Below are positions 8,688 through 14,885 of a stretch of DNA of 15,706 nucleotides, piece after piece. The position numbers and the translations under genes are program-made. Under the pieces are notes generated by a model. It saw nothing but the letters and a program-made list of their open reading frames with translations, was not told the DNA's origin and searched no databases. This DNA comes from JAFAXD01 sp035472475 (GTDB taxonomy: Bacteria; Pseudomonadota; Alphaproteobacteria; Rhizobiales; Xanthobacteraceae): positions 1-15,706 of the forward strand of contig DATIPA010000110.1 in the NCBI GenBank assembly GCA_035472475.1. The letters are read 5' to 3'. The number at the start of each line of letters is the position of its first letter. Within the stretch, counting starts at the first letter, position 1.

Positions 8688-8723
8688 GATTCGACCTCTT
8701 TGACGCCCTTCGCTCCACTGATG

Positions 8724-9707
8724 CTACTCGGGCTTGATGCCAATCGCCGGGATGACCTTGCCCCAGTATGCGATCTCATCGCTGATAAGCTTGGCAAACT
8801 GTGCCGGCGTGTCGCTTATGGGCGTCAAACCCTGGAGCTTCATCTTGGCCATCACATCGGGCTTCTTCAGTGCGTCGACGGTCACGGCGTTGAGCTTATC
8901 GATGATCGGGGTTGGCGTACCGGCCGGCGCGAGCAGTCCATTCCACCCGATGTTGATGACGCCGGGTATAGTCTCATTGATGGTTGGCAGATCGGGGTAG
9001 TCGGCTAGCCGCTTGGCCTCGGCGGCGGCAATCATGCGGATCGAACCGTTTGCAACGTGCGGCAGGACTGAAGGCAGCGTCCCGAACGCGACCTGAATGT
9101 TGCCGGCCACGAGGTCCTGCATGGTCGGGGCGCCGCCGCGATAGGGCACGTGCACCATGTCGATGCCGGTCTTCTGTTTCATGAGCTCGCCGCAGATGTG
9201 ATGGCCGGAGCCCACGCCCGAGCTCCCGTAAGCGAGCTTGCCGGGATTGCGCTTGGCGTATTCGATCAGTTCGGGGACGGTTTTGACCGGCAGCGCGGAG
9301 TTGACCACGAGTACGAGGACGACATCGGACGCAATCGTGACAGGTGCAAATGCCTTTAGCGTGTCGAACGGGAAGCTCTTTTGCAGATACATGTTCATGG
9401 TCAGCGCGGCGTTGACCGAGAACAGCAGGGTGTAGCCATCGGGTCGCGCGCTGGCGACGGCGGCAGCGCCGGTGGTGCCGCCGGCACCGCCGCGGTTGTC
9501 GATAATAATATTCTGTCCGAGCGCCTGATTGAGTGGATCCTGCAGGATGCGGGCGGTCGCATCGGTCGATCCTCCGGGCGGAAAGCCGACGATCATCGTG
9601 ATCGGCCGCGCCGGATAATCCTGTGCGCTGACCGGCACCGTCAAAGCGATCACGGCCAGCAGAGCCAGCCGATACGCGGCACACGCCGAAGTCCGCACCA
9701 GTATCAC
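8724..9707 (-). CDS. Bug/TctC-family tripartite tricarboxylate transporter solute-binding protein
   Basis: Periplasmic binding protein of the Bug (TctC-like) family, which mostly bind carboxylates and other small organic ions. A signal peptide (hydrophobic core about residues 13-27) ends at V-S-A with Q-D-Y-P-A-R-P starting the mature protein near residue 29. The family hallmarks follow: V-G-F-P-P-G-G-S-T-D, then I-D-N-R-G-G-A-G-G, Y-G-S-S-G-V-G-S-G-H and H-V-P-Y-R-G-G-A-P. Length (327 residues) is normal. GTG 9707 overlaps the stop of the upstream MmgE/PrpD gene as GTGA. A second in-frame GTG three codons later (9698) sits 8 nt after a GGAG and may be the real start, giving 324 residues. No TctA/TctB membrane subunits are in the window, so this is an orphan binding protein, as is common in proteobacteria with many Bug paralogues. 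Its position suggests it captures the acid degraded by the neighbouring enzymes. Confidence 0.93.
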   Translation of the reverse strand: MILVRTSACAAYRLALLAVIALTVPVSAQDYPARPITMIVGFPPGGSTDATARILQDPLNQALGQNIIIDNRGGAGGTTGAAAVASARPDGYTLLFSVNAALTMNMYLQKSFPFDTLKAFAPVTIASDVVLVLVVNSALPVKTVPELIEYAKRNPGKLAYGSSGVGSGHHICGELMKQKTGIDMVHVPYRGGAPTMQDLVAGNIQVAFGTLPSVLPHVANGSIRMIAAAEAKRLADYPDLPTINETIPGVINIGWNGLLAPAGTPTPIIDKLNAVTVDALKKPDVMAKMKLQGLTPISDTPAQFAKLISDEIAYWGKVIPAIGIKPE

Positions 9708-11068
9708 TCCGCCGCCGCCGCAAAACGCGGAGGCAGATCGGCGATGCTCGCAAGCCGCGGCAGGTTTTGCAGCGCGTCAAATAGCTCGGCCGCGCGTGCC
9801 TGATCGACGACGCCACCGGCGCACCCGGCAAATTTTTGCCACAGCACGTCGCGTTCGATGCCGCGCTTGAAATGACCGCGCGGCTCGCGGACCGGCTCTG
9901 ATGCGAGGACGCGGCCATCCGCGAGCGTGAGCCGGACCCGGTCGAACGGCGAGCGCGTCGGCTCATCCGGATCCTTTTCGGTCAGAGGGTGAATCCGGAC
10001 CTTGCTGAAGAAATCCTGGATGTCGCGCCGTGCGACGAACGCATCGCTCACCTCCTCGCCGCCACAGCGGCCCGCAAAAGCTCCCGCCGCCATCGCAAAC
10101 TCGGCACTGAATTTCGCCTGCAGCGCGGTCTTGGGTTGGTGATTGCGCAGCACCTTGGCCGAATTCTCCGACACCTCGACGTCGACGTACGCGATATCGC
10201 GCGCGCTGATCTGGTTGGCAGCGCAGACGTCAACCATCGCATCCAGGATGCGGTGCGCGCCAAAGCACATTGGATAAAGCTTTACGTTGATCCCGAACTT
10301 TTCGATCAACCACCGTCGGCCGAGCTGCGCCGGGCGCGTGGTATCGACCGCGCCGCGCGGCGACACCGCCCGCAGAAAGCCGAGGTCGTGCTCGACCGCA
10401 TCGATCGACGCCGTCATGCCGGCTTGCGCGAGGCGCACCGCGGCAAGGCCGGATTGGGCGGTACGTCCGAGGTGAAAGGGCTTGGTCATCGAACCGAAAT
10501 TGGCGACCACGCCGCCAGCGAGCGACGCTGCGATCCCGACCGCGCGGCTTGCGTGCTCGGCATCGAGCCGGCGCAGCACCGCGGACGCGCCGGCGGCGGC
10601 GAGCGTCCCGTACATCGCGGACGGATGCCATCCTTTCTGGTGCAGCGAGTCCGGTTCGCGGTCGGCGAGCTCGGCCCAGATCTCGTAACCGGTCGCGTAG
10701 GCCGCGATCATCGCCTCGCCGTTGGCACCAACCTCCTGGGCTTCCGCCAGAATCGCCGGAACCAGCACGGCGCTCGGGTGGCCGTTGAGGCCGGTGTCGT
10801 CGTAGTCGAGTGCGTGAGCAGCGGTGCCGTAGATCAACGCGAGATCGGGGGCCGGCACCCTCGCGGCGCCAAAGTCGGCGAGGCGAGCAACCGGATCGGG
10901 CAGGCCGACGGATTTAGCGACCACGGCCACGACCGGTTCCGGCACGCCGGCGAGCATCACCCCAACGCAATCGGTAAACCCGCGGCAGACGGTGTCGATA
11001 GCGCCTGGCGGGACGCGCTCAAACCGCATGCTGGCGACGAATTCGCCGATCTCCCGGGTCAAACCCAT
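9704..11068 (-). CDS. MmgE/PrpD family protein (2-methylcitrate dehydratase-like)
   Basis: Member of the MmgE/PrpD fold (454 residues, the usual length), whose characterised members include 2-methylcitrate dehydratase, cis-aconitate decarboxylase and iminodisuccinate epimerase. The conserved N-terminal helical segment (T-D-C-V-G-V-M-L-A-G near 32-41) is present. So is the active-site stretch H-A-L-D-Y-D-D at 85-91 with His97 (G-H-P-S-A), then W-H-P-S-A-M-Y-G-T and the later M-C-F-G-A-H-R. Without the rest of a methylcitrate cycle (no prpB or prpC here), propionate metabolism is not supported. A dehydratase, hydratase or isomerase acting on the acid of the local pathway is more likely. AGGGAGG about 6-7 nt before ATG 11068 on the minus strand supports the start. 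It is first in the minus-strand transcript, divergent from the CaiB gene, and shares a 4-nt overlap with the solute-binding protein gene. Confidence 0.92.
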   Translation of the reverse strand: MGLTREIGEFVASMRFERVPPGAIDTVCRGFTDCVGVMLAGVPEPVVAVVAKSVGLPDPVARLADFGAARVPAPDLALIYGTAAHALDYDDTGLNGHPSAVLVPAILAEAQEVGANGEAMIAAYATGYEIWAELADREPDSLHQKGWHPSAMYGTLAAAGASAVLRRLDAEHASRAVGIAASLAGGVVANFGSMTKPFHLGRTAQSGLAAVRLAQAGMTASIDAVEHDLGFLRAVSPRGAVDTTRPAQLGRRWLIEKFGINVKLYPMCFGAHRILDAMVDVCAANQISARDIAYVDVEVSENSAKVLRNHQPKTALQAKFSAEFAMAAGAFAGRCGGEEVSDAFVARRDIQDFFSKVRIHPLTEKDPDEPTRSPFDRVRLTLADGRVLASEPVREPRGHFKRGIERDVLWQKFAGCAGGVVDQARAAELFDALQNLPRLASIADLPPRFAAAAE

Positions 11069-11215
11069 TGCGGCCTCCCTGTTCCGTGGCGATGCCGTTG
11101 CCCAGCCCGCGTGGACGGTAACTTAGGCCATCCCATAGCGCGTGTCCCCCGTCGTGAAAGCGCGGGTGCCTCCAGCGAAATCGGATGGTCTCGCCAGCAA
11201 CAATGAAATCGAACT

Positions 11216-11224
11216 TGTTATAAT
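11216..11224 (+). promoter_or_regulatory. Extended -10 promoter element for the CaiB operon
   Basis: TGTTATAAT contains a perfect TATAAT (11219-11224) preceded by TGn, an extended -10 element. No good -35 hexamer lies 16-18 nt upstream, which extended -10 promoters can tolerate. Transcription would start around 11231, upstream of TTG 11262 with its Shine-Dalgarno but downstream of the in-frame GTG 11142 and ATG 11223. It therefore bears on which start codon is used. The element stands out as AT-rich against GC-rich surroundings. Confidence 0.55.
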
Positions 11225-11261
11225 GGGGCTGCGCCGATCAACGTTCGTAAGGAACCCCGCC

Positions 11262-12419
11262 TTGACTGGACCGCTTCCTCTTTCCGGCCTCGTAGTCGTC
11301 GAAATCGGCACCAGCGTCGCCGCACCAACAGCGGCGCAGATCTTCGCTGAGCTCGGCGCCGACGTTTTCAAGGTCGAGAACCCCGCGGGCGGGGATGATG
11401 CGCGCTCGTGGGGGCCGCCATTCGTTGACGGTGTCGCGGCGATGTTCGTGGCGATCAACCGCAACAAGCGCTCGGTGGCGATCGATCTTAAGGACAGCGA
11501 GCAGCGCGATGCGTTGCGCCGCTTCATCCTCGCGCGCGCTGACATCGTGCTGCAAAACCTGCGCGCCGGCGTTGTTGAAAAATTTGGGCTCGATGGTCCA
11601 ACCCTGACGGCGGCCAAGCCGGCGCTCATCTACTGCAATCTTTCGGCGTTCGGTGATGAGGGCCCGCGTGCCGGCAAGCCGGGGTACGATCCGCTGATCC
11701 AGGCGTTCGGCGGTCTCATGAGCGTAACCGGCGAGGACGGCCGCCCGCCGGTGCGCGTTGGGCCCGCAATCATCGATCAGGGCTCCGCCATGTGGATGGT
11801 GATCGGCGTCCTGTCGGCGCTTCACCAGCGCGCCGCGACCGGCAAAGGCGGCGTGATCGGGGCGTCTCTCTATGAAACTGCATTGTTCTGGATGGGCGTT
11901 CCGACCGCCAACTTCTTTGCCGGCAAAGAGGTGCCGCATCGGCTCGGGACCGAGAACGTCAGCCTTGCGCCCTACAAGGCCTACGAGGCGTCGGACGGCT
12001 GGGCGGTGATTTGTGCCGGCAACGATCACCAGTTCGCGCGCCTTGCCGCAGCGCTCGGCCATCCTGAATGGGCGAGCGACCCGAATTTCCGCAACAACGC
12101 CGATCGGGTGAAGAACCGCACGCGCATCAACGCGCTGATCGCCGGTGTGGTGAAGACCGCGACGCGCGATCACTGGCAAGCGGTGCTGGATGCCGCCGGC
12201 GTCCCGTGCGCTCCAATGCTCGCGCTCGACGAAGTGTTGGCACACCCGCAGAGCCACGCGGTCGGCATGCTGCAGGAGGCGCCCGATGGCGGAATTCCGC
12301 TGATGGGGATTCCGTTGCGCTTCGACGGTGAACGCCCGCCGTTTCGTGCGAGTGCGCCGCGCCTCGGCGAAGCGACGGCCGAGGTGCTGGGTAGTGTGCG
12401 CGGAAAGGCGGCGGAATGA
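11262..12419 (+). CDS. CaiB/BaiF family CoA-transferase (family III)
   Basis: Transfers CoA between carboxylic acids through covalent aspartyl intermediates, so it likely activates the pathway acid as a CoA thioester. The N-terminus L-S-G-L-V-V-V-E-I-G leads to A-E-L-G-A-D-V-F-K-V-E-N-P and N-R-N-K-R-S-V-A-I-D-L, all characteristic. Asp172 in A-I-I-D-Q-G-S-A-M fits the catalytic Asp (Asp169 in formyl-CoA transferase). The motif K-P-G-Y-D-P-L-I-Q-A is also present. The frame opens at GTG 11142 (425 residues) and contains ATG 11223 (398). I chose TTG 11262 (385 residues): it has TAAGGA 8 nt upstream, begins right before the conserved domain, and lies downstream of the predicted promoter. The longer starts have no clear Shine-Dalgarno. 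An acyl-CoA dehydrogenase gene starts 31 nt after the stop, which implies cotranscription. Confidence 0.9.
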   Translation: MTGPLPLSGLVVVEIGTSVAAPTAAQIFAELGADVFKVENPAGGDDARSWGPPFVDGVAAMFVAINRNKRSVAIDLKDSEQRDALRRFILARADIVLQNLRAGVVEKFGLDGPTLTAAKPALIYCNLSAFGDEGPRAGKPGYDPLIQAFGGLMSVTGEDGRPPVRVGPAIIDQGSAMWMVIGVLSALHQRAATGKGGVIGASLYETALFWMGVPTANFFAGKEVPHRLGTENVSLAPYKAYEASDGWAVICAGNDHQFARLAAALGHPEWASDPNFRNNADRVKNRTRINALIAGVVKTATRDHWQAVLDAAGVPCAPMLALDEVLAHPQSHAVGMLQEAPDGGIPLMGIPLRFDGERPPFRASAPRLGEATAEVLGSVRGKAAE

Positions 12420-12450
12420 GGCGCGCATCTGATTACGAAGGACGATGATC

Positions 12451-13644
12451 ATGGATGATCGTACGAAGGGCGTCGATGTCGCGATGGTGCGGCTCGGCGA
12501 AGATTACGCGGAGATCCGCGCCGGTGTGCGCGCCATCTGCGCCAAATATCCTGGCGAGTACTGGCGCAAGCTTGAGAAGAACGACGAATATGCCGACGAT
12601 TTCGTCAACGAGCTCTCGGCCGCAGGCTATCTCGGAGCGCTCATCCCCGAAGAGTACGGCGGCGCCGGGCTGCCGTTGCGCGCCGGATGCGTGATTCTAG
12701 AGGAGATTCACGCGAGCGGCTGCAGCGCGGCCGCGTGCCACGCGCAGATGTACATGATGGGGACGTTGCTGCGTCACGGCAGTGAGGAGCAGAAGCAGCG
12801 CTACCTTCCAGGGATCGCCAGCGGCGAAATTCGTTTTCAGGCGTTCGGCGTGACCGAACCGACCACCGGCTCCGACACGACGCAGCTCAAGACACGTGCC
12901 GTTCGGGTGGGCGACCATTATGTCGTCAACGGCCAGAAGCTGTGGACCTCGCGCGCGCACAAGTCCGATCTGATGCTGCTCTTGGTGCGCACGACGCCGG
13001 CCGAGGAGGTCAAGCGGCGCACGGAGGGCTTATCGTGCCTGCTAGTCGAGATGAAGGACGCGGTCGGCAAGGGCCTGACCATCCGGCGCGTCGACACCAT
13101 GATCAACCATCAGACCAACGAGCTCTTCTTCGATGACCTGAAAGTGCCAGCCCAAAATCTGATTGGGGAGGAAGGGCAGGGCTTCCGCTATATTCTCGAT
13201 GGCATGAACGCCGAGCGTATCCTCATCTCGGGCGAGATGCTCGGCGACGCGCGCTATTTCATCGCCCGCGCCTCCGCCTATGCGAGCGAGCGCGTGGTGT
13301 TCGGCCGTCCGATCGGCCAGAACCAGGGCATCCAGTTTCCGATCGCGCGCGCCTACGCGGAATGGAAGGCAGCCGATCTCGTTACGCGGTCGGCCGCAGC
13401 GCTGTTCGACGCCGGCCGGCCGTGCGGCGAGGAGGCCAATACCTCGAAGCTTTTGGCCTCGGAAGCGGCGTGGCACGCGGGCGAGGCCTGCATGCAGACC
13501 TTCGGTGGTTTCGCGGCTGCGCGCGAGTACGATATCGAACGCAAATGGCGCGAGGCGCGGCTCTATCAGATCGCGCCGATTTCAACCAATCTGATCCTGG
13601 CTTATATCGGACAGCACGTACTTGGGATGCCGCGGAGTTATTGA
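12451..13644 (+). CDS. Acyl-CoA dehydrogenase family flavoprotein
   Basis: FAD enzyme introducing an alpha-beta double bond into an acyl-CoA, passing electrons to ETF. The flavin/substrate stretch A-F-G-V-T-E-P-T-T-G-S-D-T and the W-T-S motif (K-L-W-T-S-R-A) are clear, as are the C-terminal Q-T-F-G-G-F and R-E-A-R-L-Y-Q-I. The usual C-terminal catalytic Glu (Y-E-G-T-S loop) is replaced: the aligned segment reads I-A-P-I-S-T, with Pro376. Glu255 in N-A-E-R-I-L-I-S aligns with the base of isovaleryl-CoA and long-chain dehydrogenases, so it probably serves instead. That may indicate a branched or unusual acyl substrate. ATG 12451 lies 8 nt after AAGGA; ATG 12445 is only 2 nt from it, which makes the later start (397 residues) preferable. 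It lies between the CaiB gene and a GST gene in one likely operon. Confidence 0.92.
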   Translation: MDDRTKGVDVAMVRLGEDYAEIRAGVRAICAKYPGEYWRKLEKNDEYADDFVNELSAAGYLGALIPEEYGGAGLPLRAGCVILEEIHASGCSAAACHAQMYMMGTLLRHGSEEQKQRYLPGIASGEIRFQAFGVTEPTTGSDTTQLKTRAVRVGDHYVVNGQKLWTSRAHKSDLMLLLVRTTPAEEVKRRTEGLSCLLVEMKDAVGKGLTIRRVDTMINHQTNELFFDDLKVPAQNLIGEEGQGFRYILDGMNAERILISGEMLGDARYFIARASAYASERVVFGRPIGQNQGIQFPIARAYAEWKAADLVTRSAAALFDAGRPCGEEANTSKLLASEAAWHAGEACMQTFGGFAAAREYDIERKWREARLYQIAPISTNLILAYIGQHVLGMPRSY

Positions 13645-13662
13645 AACCGGAAGGACGCAGCA

Positions 13663-14631
13663 ATGGGCTACTTGTTGAACGGTCAGTGGGTCGAGGGCAA
13701 TCCGCAGGAGGAGTTCGGCAAGAGCGGCACGTTCGAGCGCATCGACAGCCGTTTTCGCGATCGCATTACCGCCGATGGTTCGTCCGGCTTTGAAGCTGAA
13801 CCCGGGCGCTACCATCTCTATGTGGCGCACAATTGTCCGTGGGCGCACCGGACCATGATCTATCGGGTGCTCAAGAGGCTTGAAGGAGCGATCACGATCT
13901 CGCACGCGATTCCCGGGTTGCGTGAGCAGGGCTGGGCCTACGAAGCCAATCCGAAATTTCCCGATTGCCTGCCTGACACCGTCAACGGCTTTCGCTATCT
14001 GCATCAGGCCTATACGGCGTCGAACCCGAACTACTCCGGCAAGGTCACCGTCCCGACGCTGTGGGACAAAAAGACGCGTCGGATCGTAAACAATGAATCC
14101 TCCGAGATCATCCGCATGCTCAACAGCGAGTTTCGCGGGATCGCGGGCGATGACACGGACTACTATCCGCCCGAGCTTCGCGCCGAGGTCGATCGCGTCA
14201 ACGCGATCGTCTACGCCAACGTAAATAACGGGGTCTATCGCTGCGGCTTTGCCAAGTCGCAGGCGGCCTACGATCTGGCCTTCGACAACCTGTTCGCCGC
14301 GCTGGACGAGCTCGAATCCCGTCTGGCGCGCCAGCGCTCCCTCGTCGGTGACCGCATCACGGAGGCCGACTGGCGGCTTTTGCCCACCCTGTTGCGGTTC
14401 GACGTTGTCTATTTTTCGCTGTTCAAGTGCAACCGGCAGCGGATCGCCGATTTCCCCAATCTCAACCGCTACATGCACATGCTCCTGGGCATTCCCGGCG
14501 TGGCCGGAACGGTCAACGCCCGCTACTACGTGCTCGGCTATTATTCGAATACCAATGTCAATCCGACCGGAATCATTCCACGCGGCACCCCGGTGGATTT
14601 TGCGCGGGCCGAACGCCGCACCGCAGCCTGA
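13663..14631 (+). CDS. Glutathionyl-hydroquinone reductase-type glutathione S-transferase (ECM4/YqjG/PcpF-like, Xi class)
   Basis: Cytoplasmic GST of 322 residues. Members of this class reduce glutathionyl-hydroquinones with a second glutathione, releasing free hydroquinone and GSSG. The catalytic Cys58 sits in the diagnostic N-C-P-W-A-H motif of the thioredoxin-like domain, followed by the S-H-A-I-P-G region and N-N-E-S-S-E-I-I-R, the glutathione-binding E-S pair. The all-helical C-terminal domain has the typical I-T-E-A-D-W-R-L-L-P-T and L-F-K-C-N-R motifs. GGAAGGA about 8 nt before ATG 13663 supports the start. It begins 18 nt after the dehydrogenase stop, so it is probably the last gene of that operon. 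Its presence hints that an aromatic or quinone-forming compound, or oxidative stress during degradation, is involved; a general detoxifying role is equally possible. Confidence 0.92.
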   Translation: MGYLLNGQWVEGNPQEEFGKSGTFERIDSRFRDRITADGSSGFEAEPGRYHLYVAHNCPWAHRTMIYRVLKRLEGAITISHAIPGLREQGWAYEANPKFPDCLPDTVNGFRYLHQAYTASNPNYSGKVTVPTLWDKKTRRIVNNESSEIIRMLNSEFRGIAGDDTDYYPPELRAEVDRVNAIVYANVNNGVYRCGFAKSQAAYDLAFDNLFAALDELESRLARQRSLVGDRITEADWRLLPTLLRFDVVYFSLFKCNRQRIADFPNLNRYMHMLLGIPGVAGTVNARYYVLGYYSNTNVNPTGIIPRGTPVDFARAERRTAA

Positions 14632-14661
14632 AAATTCACCCTGCGGCGCACCGCAGTCTGA
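14617..14661 (+). repeat. Imperfect 30-nt-period duplication of the GST gene 3' end, stop codon included
   Basis: CGCACCGCAGCCTGA (14617-14631) ends the GST gene and CGCACCGCAGTCTGA (14647-14661) recurs exactly 30 nt later, 14 of 15 bases identical, with partial similarity continuing after each copy. The period is a multiple of three, so the second copy offers a backup TGA in the same frame (R-R-T-A-A stop, then R-R-T-A-V stop). Confidence 0.6.
14641..14656 (+). terminator. Weak terminator-like hairpin after the GST gene
   Basis: CTGCGG pairs perfectly with CCGCAG around a 4-nt loop (CGCA), starting 10 nt after the GST stop. The stem is only 6 bp and is followed by TCTGACTATTCGTT rather than a true T run, so intrinsic termination would be weak. 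It overlaps the short duplication at the same site, which may have created it. Confidence 0.35.
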
Positions 14662-14712
14662 CTATTCGTTCATCTCGCAACGCAACAGGAATTTCTTGCC
14701 TGTTGTGCTTGT

Positions 14713-14850
14713 TGGCCGACATTAAAAATTGCTAAGAGCATCGGCCACCCGTAGGTCTGACTCCCACATTTCGTTCCCGAATGGCGGGGTATAGTCAGCC
14801 CTAGACGCCTGAATCCGTGATGGAATCCGGGCCGATCAGCCATCGGCCCG
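14713..14850. promoter_or_regulatory. Intergenic region with repeated GGCCGA/TCGGCC inverted repeats upstream of the membrane protein gene
   Basis: TGGCCGA (14713-14719) and TCGGCCA (14741-14747) form a 7-bp inverted repeat flanking an AT-rich centre. The same core recurs as a compact hairpin, CGGGCCGAT (14828-14836) with ATCGGCCCG (14842-14850) around a 5-nt loop, 35 nt before the next gene. A direct repeat GAATCCG occurs at 14811-14817 and 14823-14829. TATAGT at 14790-14795 could be a -10, but no matching -35 is seen. These may be operator or leader elements. The rest of the 254-nt gap shows no gene. Confidence 0.3.
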
Positions 14851-14885
14851 CGGTCACACGGTCCGCCCGAAGAACCGCGACTATC

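Noticed and set aside
9989..11206. 405-codon + strand frame opposite the MmgE/PrpD gene
   Set aside because: The minus-strand gene carries conserved MmgE/PrpD motifs over its whole length. The + frame product is Arg/His-rich and motif-free.
11238..12452. 404-codon minus-strand frame opposite the CaiB gene
   Set aside because: The CaiB frame is complete and conserved; the antisense product has no family features.
13582..14478. 298-codon minus-strand frame opposite the GST gene
   Set aside because: The + strand encodes a full-length GST with the N-C-P-W-A motif and a good ribosome binding site.
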